A DNA stretch of 64,000 bases from Nocardioides currus. GTDB taxonomy: Bacteria; Actinomycetota; Actinomycetes; Propionibacteriales; Nocardioidaceae. The stretch spans positions 124,001-188,000 of the forward strand of contig NZ_PYXZ01000001.1 of assembly GCF_003057875.1 (NCBI RefSeq), read 5' to 3'. The notes beneath the pieces were generated by a model. The model was given only the letters and a program-made list of their open reading frames with translations. It had not been told where the DNA came from and ran no database searches. Made by a program: the position numbers and the translations under genes. This document shows positions 44,199-53,173 of this stretch, piece after piece; position 1 is the first letter of the stretch, and each line of letters begins with the position of its first letter.

Positions 44199-45134
44199 GT
44201 GATCCGCGCCCTCGCCGTCGTCCTGGTGCTGACCGCCGCACCGGCCTGTGCCGGCGACCGGACCGCATCGCCCAGCCAGGCGGCGCGTACGACGAGTGCC
44301 GCACCGACCACGGACCCGCTGACCGACGGACCGCTGGCCGACGGTCCGCGCCGGCCCACCGGGGCCGCCGACGCGGCCCGCCGGCTCGAGGCCGCGCTGG
44401 CCGTCCTCGCCGACACCAGCGCCACGCGGGACGAGGTCGCTGTCGCCGGCCACGTCGAGCAGCTCGCGGTCCGCGAGGTCAGCACGCACCCGCGCTGGCT
44501 GGGTCGGGTGCTCGAGCGGCTGCCCCGCTCGGACCGCCGCCGCACCCGCACCAACGTCGAGGCGCGGCTCGCGTTCCGGTCGATGCACCCGACCGACGCG
44601 GCGGACCTGGCCGACGAGCTCCCGGCCTGGCGCATCGTCGCGCCCGCTCCGGCGCGCGTCCTGGAGCGGTCCTACCGCGAGGCCGAACGCCGGTTCGGCG
44701 TCGACTGGGAGTACCTCGCCGCCATCAACCTGGTCGAGACCGCCTTCGGCCGGATCCTCGGCACGTCGGTGGCCGGCGCACAGGGGCCGATGCAGTTCCT
44801 GCCCACCACGTGGGACATCTACGGCAACGGTGGCGACATCGACGACCCCCACGACGCGATCCTCGCGGCCGGCCGCCTGCTGAGGGCCAACGGCTTCGCC
44901 CGCGACAAGGCGGCTGCGCTCTTCCGCTACAACAACTCAGCGGCGTACGTCCGCGGCGTGACCCTGCACGCGCGGGTGATGCAGCGCGAGCCCCGCGCGC
45001 TGCTCGGCTACCACGCGTGGCAGGTCTACTACCTGACGCAGCGCGGCAGCGTGTGGCTCGAGGAGGGCTACGCCGAGAAGCAGCCGGTGCCCGTGGACCG
45101 CTACCTCGAGGAGCACCCCGAGGCGCTGCCCTAG
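44199..45134 (+). CDS. Lytic murein transglycosylase lipoprotein
   Basis: A 311-residue protein. A short signal sequence with lipobox-like AAPACAG suggests lipidation near Cys18. A Thr/Pro/Ser-rich linker leads to a helical region and then an SLT/MltB-like catalytic domain: YLAAINLVETAFGRILGTSV with the catalytic Glu and GAQGPMQFLPTTWDIYG. It cleaves the peptidoglycan glycan backbone to anhydro-muropeptides. The GTG at 44199 follows GACGAG. Confidence 0.88.
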   Translation: MIRALAVVLVLTAAPACAGDRTASPSQAARTTSAAPTTDPLTDGPLADGPRRPTGAADAARRLEAALAVLADTSATRDEVAVAGHVEQLAVREVSTHPRWLGRVLERLPRSDRRRTRTNVEARLAFRSMHPTDAADLADELPAWRIVAPAPARVLERSYREAERRFGVDWEYLAAINLVETAFGRILGTSVAGAQGPMQFLPTTWDIYGNGGDIDDPHDAILAAGRLLRANGFARDKAAALFRYNNSAAYVRGVTLHARVMQREPRALLGYHAWQVYYLTQRGSVWLEEGYAEKQPVPVDRYLEEHPEALP

Positions 45135-45149
45135 CAGCGTCCTCGGGAC

Positions 45150-45935
45150 TCAGTCGGTGCCGTGACGGCGGACGAACTCGATGATCTGCTCGGCGAGCTC
45201 CGGGCGGCACACGATCAGGTCGGGCAGCGAGGTGTCGTCCTCGTTGTAGACCAGCGGCGAGCCGTCGACGCGCGAGCAGTGCAGGCCGGCGGCGCGGGCG
45301 ACGGCGACGGGCGCGGCGTTGTCCCACTGGTACTGCCCGCCGGCGTGGACGTAGGCGTCGGCGAGGTCGCGCACGACGCTCATCACCTTCACCCCAGCAG
45401 ACCCCATGGGGACGAGCTCGGCGTCGATCTCGGCGGCCAGTGCCTCGACGAAGGCGGGCGGGCGGGTGCGCGAGACGGCGATGCGCGGGCGCGTCGACGT
45501 GCGCGGCGGCACGACGCTCGGCGTGCCGGTGCTGAAGGTCTCCCCCAGGGCGGGCTGGGCCACGGCTCCGGCGGTGAGGCCGTCACCACCGGCAGACGCC
45601 TCCCACAGCGCGACGTGCACGGCCCAGTCGTCGCGCGGCGGCTCGGAGAACTCGCGGGTGCCGTCGAGCGGGTCGATGATCCAGACGCGCTCGGCACCGA
45701 GGCGGGCCTTGTCGTCGGTCGCCTCCTCGCTCAGGACGGCGTCGTCGGGGCGGTGCTCGGCGAGCACCCGCGCCAGCAGCTCCTGCGCGGCGGCGTCGCC
45801 GGCGTCCTTGAGCTCCCTGCCCTCCAGACCGCTCTCGGCGCGCACACGGAGCAGCACCTCGCCGGCCTGCTCGGCCGCCCAGACGGCGAAAGCGTGGTCG
45901 TCGAGGGAGCGGTGGTCGGTCGTCGTCTCGGTCAC
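45150..45935 (-). CDS. Inositol monophosphatase-like phosphatase, CysQ type
   Basis: A 261-residue phosphatase. The metal-binding residues are in LSEEATDD (motif 1), VWIIDPLDGTREF (motif 2) and GQYQWDNAAPVAVARAAGLH (motif 3). The REF after DPLDGT favours 3'(2'),5'-bisphosphate nucleotidase (CysQ), which removes PAP in sulfate assimilation, over inositol phosphatase. It is convergent with the lytic transglycosylase gene. Confidence 0.9.
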   Translation of the reverse strand: MTETTTDHRSLDDHAFAVWAAEQAGEVLLRVRAESGLEGRELKDAGDAAAQELLARVLAEHRPDDAVLSEEATDDKARLGAERVWIIDPLDGTREFSEPPRDDWAVHVALWEASAGGDGLTAGAVAQPALGETFSTGTPSVVPPRTSTRPRIAVSRTRPPAFVEALAAEIDAELVPMGSAGVKVMSVVRDLADAYVHAGGQYQWDNAAPVAVARAAGLHCSRVDGSPLVYNEDDTSLPDLIVCRPELAEQIIEFVRRHGTD

Positions 45936-45960
45936 GGCGGCAGCCTATCGGCGCCGCCGC

Positions 45961-46725
45961 TCAGGCCTCGGGTCGGCGCGGGCTCGGCGGCAGCGGCGCA
46001 CCACCGCGCCGGTCCCGCGGCTCCGGGGCCACCTCGGTGTCGGGCAGCCCGAGGCGGTGCACCACTGCGACCGCGGCGAGCTGCGAGCCCACGTCGAGCT
46101 TGCGGCGGATGGACCTGATGTGGCTGCGCACGGTGGTCTCCGCGACACCGAGGCCCTCGACGATGTCGCCCACGCGGGAGCCGGCAGCGAGCAGACCCAG
46201 CACCTCGCGCTCGCGCGGCGAGAGGTCGGCGATGCGCTCGCGCAGCGCGTCGTCCTCGGCCAGCCAGCGGAACCACTCGCGCACCAGGCGCGAGCGGCGG
46301 ACCTCGGTGAACGGCGACGAACCGCTGCGCACCAGCATCAGGGCCGAGACCACCTCCGCCAGCGAGGACTCGTTGTTCATCACGGCGGCGGCTCCGCTGG
46401 CCAGCATCGCCCCCCACGCCGCCCCCTCCGGTCGGTGGGTGAGGACCAGGAAGCGGGCGGACGACTGCGTGACCAGCGACTGGGTGGCCATCACCGCGTC
46501 CCTGCCCTCGAGGTCGTCGAAGAGGATCACGATGTCGGACTCGGTGAGCTCGTGCACGGCCCGCTGGACCCCCGGCGCCCACGAGGCCGCCTCGGCGTCG
46601 ATGCCCCGCCCGCGCAGGGCGGCACCGACCGCCTGCGAGATGAGCAGGAGCTTGGACAAGATCAGCACCGAGCCGACCGGCGTGCCCACCACCACGTGAT
46701 TCGCCTCCAACTGGCTCGTGCTCAT
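45961..46725 (-). CDS. LuxR-type transcription factor with degenerate receiver domain
   Basis: A 254-residue protein. The C-terminal LuxR HTH is standard: LSPREREVLGLLAAGSRVGD and VAETTVRSHIRSIRRKLDVG. The N-terminal half has a receiver-like alternation but lacks the acidic pair (VLILSKLLLISQA in place of IIEDH), while DIVILFDDLEGRD resembles the acceptor region. It may not be phosphorylated normally. The ATG at 46725 has GGGGAGAG upstream. It is divergent from a sensor kinase/regulator pair whose regulator has a closely similar HTH (shared SQLAAV). Confidence 0.88.
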   Translation of the reverse strand: MSTSQLEANHVVVGTPVGSVLILSKLLLISQAVGAALRGRGIDAEAASWAPGVQRAVHELTESDIVILFDDLEGRDAVMATQSLVTQSSARFLVLTHRPEGAAWGAMLASGAAAVMNNESSLAEVVSALMLVRSGSSPFTEVRRSRLVREWFRWLAEDDALRERIADLSPREREVLGLLAAGSRVGDIVEGLGVAETTVRSHIRSIRRKLDVGSQLAAVAVVHRLGLPDTEVAPEPRDRRGGAPLPPSPRRPEA

Positions 46726-47055
46726 CCACTCTCCCCGTCGCAGCCGGGCGCCGTACGCGCCCTGGGTCGAACCCTGCACGCTCGATGACCCACGACAATC
46801 GTGGGGACCCGGACGTCCACCGATTTGGGGATGATCCGAGCGTGCGCGTCAACGTCCCATCCCGTCTAGCCCGGGGTTGCCCAGAATTGGGTATCAGCAC
46901 ATCATCTAGTGGGTCTTAGGGCATTGAGACCTACATTTCGTTGAGCGGCCCTCGGGGGAACGCACCATTGACGGTGGTCCGAATGACCATCTGAGAGGGA
47001 GTCTTGGCCAGGGCGGGGAGCCCGGGTCTTGGCACTAGGGGCATATGGGGCGAGC
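46726..47055. promoter_or_regulatory. Divergent control region of the regulator genes, no gene seen
   Basis: A 330-bp gap, richer in A and T than its surroundings. It has a possible -35 TTGACG at 46968 for the sensor-kinase gene, and an imperfect inverted repeat GGTGGTC/GACCATC just after it (46973-46991). No open frame with coding character was seen. It must hold promoters for both directions; exact sites are not certain. Confidence 0.45.
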
Positions 47056-48519
47056 GTGCAAGAAAATTCAACACATCGATTTCTGAGCGGCTGGCACGAG
47101 GGGTTGCTGGCTGCAGGAGTCACCGGGGTGCCGGTCCTCGCGATCCTGATCGCGGTTCCGGACAGCCGGGTCTCCTCCAGGGCGGCCGCGATCGCGGGCG
47201 TCGTCGCCGGGGTGCTGCTGCTGATCGCAGCCCTCGAGTTCTACTTCTACTGGCTGACCTCGCCGAGCCGGCGCCGGGCCTGGACCGTGAGCGCGCTCGT
47301 CGTCGTCGCTGTGCAGGTGCTCGCGTCATCGGCGCACGACCTGGTCGACCCGCCGCCCGGTGGCGGCGTCGTCGGGTGGGGCACGGTCGTCGACCTGCTG
47401 GCCACGGGCGTGGTGCTCGGGCTGCTCTTCGTCGGCACCCGCGCGCTCCGCAACCCGCATCCCGCGCTGCTCGGCCTCGGGCTGGGCGTCGCGCTGGCCG
47501 GGCTGCTGGCCACCGGGCCGGCCGACCACGTCCTGGGCGCACCGCCCCGTGCCGTGATCGCGCTGCTGCTGACGACGATCGTCGCCGCCCACGTGGCCAT
47601 CGCGTGGCAGATCCTCGCCGATCACAGCCTGGTCGACTGGGCGCGGCACCGCCTCGCCCTGACCATCGTCCTGGTCGGCGTCGCACAGCTGGCCCGCTCG
47701 GGCGCCTTCGACGGCTGGGCGACCGACCTGGCCGCGGCCGTGGGTCAGGTCGGCGCCGCTATCCTCTGGAGCAGCGCCACCTTCCGCCTCCTCGCCGACA
47801 CGGTGGTCCACCAGCACCGCCGGGCCCGTGCCCTCGAGTGCGCCGTGCTGGAGAACGAGTCCAACCTGCGCGGCAGTCGCGAGCTGATGCACGAGATCCG
47901 CAGCACGGTCGCCGGCGCCGCCAGCGCGGCCCGGCTGCTCGACGACGAAGCCGTCAGTCCCGCGACCCACGCCCGCCTCGAGCGGGCGATCCGCACCGAG
48001 CTGGACCGGCTCGAGCGGATGGTCACGGACCAGGAGCCGGCGAGCCCCGGCCCCGTGGACCTCGACACCACCCTCGACGTCCTCCTCGAGGCGCACCGCG
48101 CCCAGGGCCGGACGGTGGAGTGGGAGCCGAGCGGCGGCGCCACCGTGCACGCCCGCCCCGACGACGTCGCCGAGGCGCTCAACATCCTGCTCGACAACGC
48201 GGCGACGCACGGTGGTGGGACCGCCAGCCGGGTCGCGGTGACGCGGGCCGACGGTCTCGTCGAGATCGCCGTCACCGACGCCGGACCTGGCGTGCCGCTC
48301 GAGGCACGGGAGGGCATCTTCGACTGGGGCGTCCATCGCAGCGACTCACCCGGCCAGGGCATCGGCCTGAGCGTGGCGCGTCGCCTGGTCACCGAGCACG
48401 GGGGCACCCTGACGCTGGCCGACCAGGCCGCCGAGCAGGGTTCGTCCTTCATCATCCGCCTGCCCGCCGCGCGTCGTTCGGAGGAGGACCATGTCCTCGA
48501 CCCCCGACACTCGGCCTAG
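47056..48519 (+). CDS. Membrane sensor histidine kinase
   Basis: A 487-residue protein. The first ~220 residues contain about seven membrane helices (for example PVLAILIAVPDSRVSS, AGVVAGVLLLIAALEFYFYW, LGLGLGVALAGLLA) with no extracellular sensor domain. The dimerisation/phosphoacceptor region has SRELMHEIRSTVAGAASAAR with the His, and the ATPase domain has ILLDNAATHG (N box), DAGPGVPLEA (G1) and GQGIGLSVARR (G2). The GTG at 47056 was preferred to a TTG at 47029. It overlaps the next regulator gene by 29 bp. Confidence 0.9.
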   Translation: MQENSTHRFLSGWHEGLLAAGVTGVPVLAILIAVPDSRVSSRAAAIAGVVAGVLLLIAALEFYFYWLTSPSRRRAWTVSALVVVAVQVLASSAHDLVDPPPGGGVVGWGTVVDLLATGVVLGLLFVGTRALRNPHPALLGLGLGVALAGLLATGPADHVLGAPPRAVIALLLTTIVAAHVAIAWQILADHSLVDWARHRLALTIVLVGVAQLARSGAFDGWATDLAAAVGQVGAAILWSSATFRLLADTVVHQHRRARALECAVLENESNLRGSRELMHEIRSTVAGAASAARLLDDEAVSPATHARLERAIRTELDRLERMVTDQEPASPGPVDLDTTLDVLLEAHRAQGRTVEWEPSGGATVHARPDDVAEALNILLDNAATHGGGTASRVAVTRADGLVEIAVTDAGPGVPLEAREGIFDWGVHRSDSPGQGIGLSVARRLVTEHGGTLTLADQAAEQGSSFIIRLPAARRSEEDHVLDPRHSA

Positions 48520-49180
48520 CACCCGCGTCCTCATCATCGAGGACCACACGCTGTTCGCCGAGTCGCTGGAGCTCGCGCTGTCCCTCGAGGGCTACGACGT
48601 CCGCCGACTGGCCCTGCCGGAGGTGGGCGGGTCGATGGCGACGCTGAAGTCGACGGCCCTGCGCAGCAACGCGCGGATCGTGCTGCTCGACCTCGACCTC
48701 GGCCGGTTCGGCGACGGGATGGGGCTCATCGCCCCGCTGGCCCGGGCCGGTGCCAACGTCGTGGTGGTGACGGCCTCGACCGACCTCGGTCGGTGGGGTG
48801 CGTGCGTGCGCCAGGGCGCCCGCAAGATCATCTCCAAGGGCCGTCCGCTGCAGGAGACCCTGAGCACCGTGCGCCGCCTCCACCAGGGCCTGCCGGTGAT
48901 GAACTCCGAGGAGCTCGAGCGGCTGCTCGACGCCTGGCGCAGCGAGCGCATGGTCACCGACGACATGCGTCGCCGCCTCGAGCTGCTCACGCCGCGCGAG
49001 AAGCAGGTGCTGGGCGCGCTGATCGAGGGCCACAACGTGCGCGAGATCGCGCGCATCGGGGTCGTCTCCGAGGCGACCGTGCGCACGCAGGTGAAGTCGA
49101 TCCTGGGCAAGCTCGAGGTCTCCTCGCAGCTCGCGGCCGTCGGGCTCGCCCACCACGTCGGCTGGCAGCACGCCGGCTGA
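48491..49180 (+). CDS. LuxR/NarL-family response regulator
   Basis: A 229-residue response regulator. The receiver has RVLIIEDHTLFAESLE, the acceptor Asp in VLLDLDLGRFGDG, and VVVTASTDLG plus ARKIISKGRP for the Thr and Lys positions. The LuxR HTH is LTPREKQVLGALIEGHNVRE, then VVSEATVRTQVKSILGKLEV. It overlaps the kinase gene by 29 bp, so the pair is one system. It probably controls the exopolysaccharide operon that starts 232 bp downstream. Confidence 0.92.
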   Translation: MSSTPDTRPSTRVLIIEDHTLFAESLELALSLEGYDVRRLALPEVGGSMATLKSTALRSNARIVLLDLDLGRFGDGMGLIAPLARAGANVVVVTASTDLGRWGACVRQGARKIISKGRPLQETLSTVRRLHQGLPVMNSEELERLLDAWRSERMVTDDMRRRLELLTPREKQVLGALIEGHNVREIARIGVVSEATVRTQVKSILGKLEVSSQLAAVGLAHHVGWQHAG

Positions 49181-49329
49181 GCCGACGATGTCGTACGCCG
49201 CAGCGTCGGTGTCGCACCCGCAGCGCGGGCGCGGCACCGACGTCGTCGTTCCAGCGACCCTCGGTCGGCCGATCGCCGTACGGGAAAACCGGATGGCACG
49301 GCAGGTATCAAGGCAGATCGCGCACGGCT

Positions 49330-49374
49330 ATGCCGCATTTGCGGCATGCCCGGCCGCTCGGGTCTACCTAGGCT
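49330..49374 (+). promoter_or_regulatory. Perfect 18-bp palindrome plus -10 element before the exopolysaccharide operon
   Basis: ATGCCGCA-TT-TGCGGCAT occupies 49330-49347. A -10-like TAGGCT is at 49369-49374, so a start site near 49381 would place the palindrome centre near -42, the place of a class II activator. No clear -35 hexamer is present, which fits an activator-dependent promoter. A LuxR-type regulator from the adjacent genes is the natural candidate binder. Confidence 0.55.
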
Positions 49375-49412
49375 CGCCTCACTGCTCACGCGTGGTCGGG
49401 AAGGGGGTTCGG

Positions 49413-50858
49413 ATGGCGCAAGTCACTGTGCCCCCAGTCGGCGATCTGGTCAGCGGCCTGCCGTTGCCCCCCACTCAGCGGGTCGCGCACCACGACCAGA
49501 TCGTCGACGCCGAGATCCCACGCTCACGCAGCAACCGGTGGCTCCGTCCGGCGGCCGACATGACGGCCAGCGGCGTCGCTCTCGTGGTCGCGACGACGGG
49601 TGGAGCCACCGTCCAGCCCGCGGCCCTCGTGGCGCTCGTCGTCGCCTGGCCGATGTTCCTGGCCGGCAACGGCTGGTTCGTCCGCCGTCCGCTCGGTGAG
49701 CCCGTCGGCGTCCGGATCGGCCGGGTGCTGCGCGCCGGCGCCGGGCTCGGCATCGCGTGCTGGCTCGCTGCCGTCGTCGTCGGCGACGCCGCCGCGCCCG
49801 AGGTCCTCGTCCCGGTCGTCGCGGCGCTCACCCTCGCCGTCCTCGTCACCGGCCTCGCACCGGTCCCCGGACTGTCGCCGACCCGTGTCGTGCTCGCCGG
49901 CCACCCCGACGACGTCCGCTCCGCGATCGCCGAGCTGGCCACCTCGCGCCGCTACGTCGTCGCCGCCGCGTGCGTCTCCGCGGTCCCCGACGCCCCGCTC
50001 GGCACGCTCCCCGTGCAGGTGGGGGTGTCGTACGCCGCGGACGTCACCGATCGCACCAACAGCGACGCGCTGCTGGTGCTGCCCGGCCAGGGCGTCACCC
50101 ACGCGACGATGCGGCGCCTCCAGTGGCGCGCCGACGGCGCCGGGGTGCCGCTCTACATCGGCACCGGCCTCCTCGACGTCGCCCCCACCCGTGTCTCCGT
50201 GGTGCAGGGCGCCGGCATGGACGTCATGCAGGTCCGGGCGGCTCCCCAGCGCGGCCCGCGCCGCGCCGTCAAGGACGTCGTCGAGCGCTTGCTCGCCGCC
50301 GGCGCACTGGTCCTGCTCTCCCCCGTGCTCCTCGCCGTGTGGCTGATGGTCCGCCGCGGCTCGGCCGGTCCCGGACTGTTCCGGCAGGAGCGGGTCGGTC
50401 GCAACGGCGAGACCTTCACCATGCTCAAGTTCCGCACGATGACCAGCACCGCGGCCGAGGAGCAGGCCGAGCTGGCCGAGCTCAACCAGGTCGACGGCGG
50501 GGTGATCTTCAAGATCCGCAACGACCCGCGCATCACGCCGATCGGCGGCTTCCTGCGGCGCTACTCCGTCGACGAGGTCCCGCAGCTGTGGAACGTCGTG
50601 ACGGGCCAGATGTCGCTGGTGGGTCCGCGGCCTGCGCTGCCGCAGGAGGTCGAGCGCTACGACCTCGACCCGCGCCGCCGGCTGGCGGTCAAGCCCGGCA
50701 TCACCGGTCTGTGGCAGGTCTCGGGCCGCTCGGACCTGAGCTGGGCCGAGTCGGTGCGGCTCGACGTGAAGTACGTCGACAACTGGTCGCTGATGCTCGA
50801 CGTGTCCATCCTGTGCCGGACGGTGGGGGCCGTCCTGAACCACCGCGGCGCCTACTGA
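49413..50858 (+). CDS. Polyprenyl glycosylphosphotransferase (initiating sugar transferase)
   Basis: A 481-residue WbaP/CpsE-type enzyme that loads the first sugar phosphate on undecaprenyl phosphate. The N-terminal half has four or five helices and a soluble module with VVLAGHPDDVRSAIAELATS. The C-terminal catalytic part has LLAAGALVLLSPVLLAVWLM, then ETFTMLKFRTMTSTAAEEQA, and SVDEVPQLWNVVTGQMSLVG followed by GPRPALPQEVERYD. The ATG at 49413 follows GAAGGGGG. It is the first gene of the exopolysaccharide operon. Confidence 0.92.
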   Translation: MAQVTVPPVGDLVSGLPLPPTQRVAHHDQIVDAEIPRSRSNRWLRPAADMTASGVALVVATTGGATVQPAALVALVVAWPMFLAGNGWFVRRPLGEPVGVRIGRVLRAGAGLGIACWLAAVVVGDAAAPEVLVPVVAALTLAVLVTGLAPVPGLSPTRVVLAGHPDDVRSAIAELATSRRYVVAAACVSAVPDAPLGTLPVQVGVSYAADVTDRTNSDALLVLPGQGVTHATMRRLQWRADGAGVPLYIGTGLLDVAPTRVSVVQGAGMDVMQVRAAPQRGPRRAVKDVVERLLAAGALVLLSPVLLAVWLMVRRGSAGPGLFRQERVGRNGETFTMLKFRTMTSTAAEEQAELAELNQVDGGVIFKIRNDPRITPIGGFLRRYSVDEVPQLWNVVTGQMSLVGPRPALPQEVERYDLDPRRRLAVKPGITGLWQVSGRSDLSWAESVRLDVKYVDNWSLMLDVSILCRTVGAVLNHRGAY

Positions 50859-50897
50859 ACCTGAACTGCTGAGCGCCCCGGGGGGTGGCGCCACGTC

Positions 50898-52148
50898 ATG
50901 TACCTGAGCCTGACCGATCGACCTGAGCGGACCGCCGTGCCCGGCGCGCGGCGTCCGCGGGTCCCGCGCGTCGTCTGGCTGCTCGGCCTCGTCAGCCTCG
51001 TCACCGACGTGTCCAGCGAGGCGGTCACCGCGATCCTGCCGCTCTACCTCACGGCCGTGCTCGGCCTCTCCACGATCGCCTACGGCGTGGTCGACGGCCT
51101 CTACCAGGGCGTCAGCGCCTTGGTGCGCATCGCCGGTGGATGGGCCGCCGACCGCTCCGACCACCCCAAGTGGGTGGCGTTCGTGGGCTACGGCCTGTCC
51201 TGCGTGGCCCGCGTCGGGCTGCTGTTCGCGACCGGGGTCGGTGCGGTCACCGCGGTGGTCACCGCCGACCGCATCGGCAAGGGCGTGCGTACGGCGCCGC
51301 GCGACGCCATGATCGCCGCGAGCGTCCCGACGGACCACCTCGGCCGCGCCTTCGGCGTGCACCGGACCCTCGACACGATCGGCGCGGTCATCGGCCCGCT
51401 GCTCGCCTTCGCGATCCTCTGGGCGATCCCCGACGGCTACGTCACCGTGATGGTGGCCTCGCTCGCCTTCGCGGTCATCGGGGTCGCCATGATCGGGCTG
51501 CTCGTGCCCGACCAGCGGCCGCGTCGCGAGGCGGTGGCCGGCCCGGCGCCGGCTCCGTCGTTCTCGTGGTCGCAGGTGGCCGACCCGCGCCTGGTGCGGC
51601 TGCTCGTGGTGGTCGGGGTGCTGGGCATCCTCACCGTCGGCGACGGCTTCCTCTACCTCGCGCTGCTCGATCGCAGCGGCTTCGCCGCCCAGTGGTTCCC
51701 GATGCTCTACGTCGGCACCAACATCGCCTTCCTCGCCCTGGCTGTGCCGATGGGCCGGCTGGCGGACCGGTTCGGTCGGGCCCGGGTCCTCGTGCTCGGC
51801 CACGTCGCACTGGTCGGCGCCTACGCCTGCGGCGCCAGCCCGGGCAGCGGATGGATCGCGACGATCGGCGCGCTGCTCCTGCTCGGGGTCTTCTACGCAT
51901 CCACCGACGGCGTGATCGCCGCCGTCGCCGGACGGCTGGTGCCGGCCGGGGTGCGGGCCAGCGGCATCGCCACCGCGCAGACCGTGGTCGCACTCGCCCG
52001 GCTCGCCTCGTCGCTCGCGTTCGGGGTGCTCTGGTTCGCGGTCGGCCCACAGCAGGCGCTCGTGCTGGTCGGGGTGCTGCTGGCGGTCGCGATCCCCGTC
52101 GCCCTGAGCCAGGTCGTGGCGCTCGACCGGTCGGCGGAGGTGGCCTGA
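50898..52148 (+). CDS. MFS transporter
   Basis: A 416-residue protein with about twelve membrane helices. The loop after helix 2 has YQGVSALVRIAGGWAADRSD and helix 4-5 has DRIGKGVRTAPRDAMIAASV, resembling the MFS group with GKGxRxxxRDA, found in drug or sugar exporters. It lies inside the exopolysaccharide operon and its stop overlaps the next gene by one base, so a role in the pathway is possible but the substrate is unknown. Confidence 0.88.
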   Translation: MYLSLTDRPERTAVPGARRPRVPRVVWLLGLVSLVTDVSSEAVTAILPLYLTAVLGLSTIAYGVVDGLYQGVSALVRIAGGWAADRSDHPKWVAFVGYGLSCVARVGLLFATGVGAVTAVVTADRIGKGVRTAPRDAMIAASVPTDHLGRAFGVHRTLDTIGAVIGPLLAFAILWAIPDGYVTVMVASLAFAVIGVAMIGLLVPDQRPRREAVAGPAPAPSFSWSQVADPRLVRLLVVVGVLGILTVGDGFLYLALLDRSGFAAQWFPMLYVGTNIAFLALAVPMGRLADRFGRARVLVLGHVALVGAYACGASPGSGWIATIGALLLLGVFYASTDGVIAAVAGRLVPAGVRASGIATAQTVVALARLASSLAFGVLWFAVGPQQALVLVGVLLAVAIPVALSQVVALDRSAEVA

Positions 52149-53173
52149 TGTCGAGACGCGTCCTGGTGTTCGTGGTCGTCTGCGTGGTCAGCCTCGGCGG
52201 TGCCACCGCCTACGCCGTCAGCGACCTCGACCGCTACCGCGACGAGATCGCCGACGCGCCGGCCCTCGACACCGCGCCCGCGTCGAGCTTCGCCGACGGG
52301 CCGCGCATCGTCTTCCGCAACACCGCGATCGGGCCCGACTACGGCAAGGTCGCCACCGTCGCGCTCGACGACCCGCACGGCCCGCGCGACGTGACCGACC
52401 TCGACTGCGACCGGATCGACGTCGTGCCGGAGGGCGGCTCGTGCCTCCAGTCCGACCCGGGCGTGGTCACCCGCTATCGCTGGCTCGACCTCGACGCCGA
52501 CCTCGACGAGGTCGACGAGACCCCGCTCGTGGGCATGCCGTCGCGCACCCGCCTCTCCCCCGACGGCTCGATGGTCGCCAGCACCGTCTTCGTCGCCGGG
52601 CACTCCTACAGCCAGGTCGGCTTCTCCACCGCCACCGTCGTGCGCGAGGTCGGTGGCTCCACCTGGGGCAACCTGGAGAAGTTCCAGCTCGTGATGGACG
52701 GCAAGGCCGTGCGGCCGGCCGACCGCAACGTGTGGGGGGTGACCTTCGACCGCACCGGACCGGGGTTCTACGCCACCGTCGCGACCGGCGGCACGCCGTA
52801 CCTCGTCCGCGGCGACCTCGAGGCGCGCACGCTCACCACCGTGCGCGCCGGGGCCGAGTGCCCGGCGCAGTCGCCCGACGGCACCCGGGTGGCCTACAAG
52901 AAGGACATCGGCAAGGACCTCGGCGAGGACACCGTGCACTGGGCGATCGCGGTGCTCGACCTCGCCTCCGGCAAGGAGACGGTCCTCGACGCGGAGGACC
53001 GCAGCGTCGACGACCAGGTGCAGTGGCTCGACGACGACACCCTGCTCTACGCGCTGCCCCGCGACGACGACCCCGGCACCACCGACGTGTGGGAGCTCGC
53101 GGCGGACGGCTCGTCGGCGCCCGACGTGCTCATCGAGCAGGCCTGGTCGCCCGCGGTGGTGAGGACGTCATGA
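52148..53173 (+). CDS. Membrane-anchored TolB-like propeller protein
   Basis: A 341-residue protein. An N-terminal hydrophobic helix (VLVFVVVCVVSLGGATAYAV) serves as signal or anchor. The rest resembles a WD40/PD40-type (TolB) propeller with GMPSRTRLSPDGSMVASTVF, CPAQSPDGTRVAYKKDIG and WLDDDTLLYALPRDDD. No enzymatic motif. It overlaps MFS by 1 bp and GT2 by 4 bp, so it is an integral part of the exopolysaccharide operon; it may bind polymer or an export component. Confidence 0.85.
   Translation: MSRRVLVFVVVCVVSLGGATAYAVSDLDRYRDEIADAPALDTAPASSFADGPRIVFRNTAIGPDYGKVATVALDDPHGPRDVTDLDCDRIDVVPEGGSCLQSDPGVVTRYRWLDLDADLDEVDETPLVGMPSRTRLSPDGSMVASTVFVAGHSYSQVGFSTATVVREVGGSTWGNLEKFQLVMDGKAVRPADRNVWGVTFDRTGPGFYATVATGGTPYLVRGDLEARTLTTVRAGAECPAQSPDGTRVAYKKDIGKDLGEDTVHWAIAVLDLASGKETVLDAEDRSVDDQVQWLDDDTLLYALPRDDDPGTTDVWELAADGSSAPDVLIEQAWSPAVVRTS

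Noticed and set aside
46726-47055. AT-richer patch as a sign of horizontal transfer
   Set aside because: It is only an intergenic control region; the flanking genes have the same codon use as the rest of the window.
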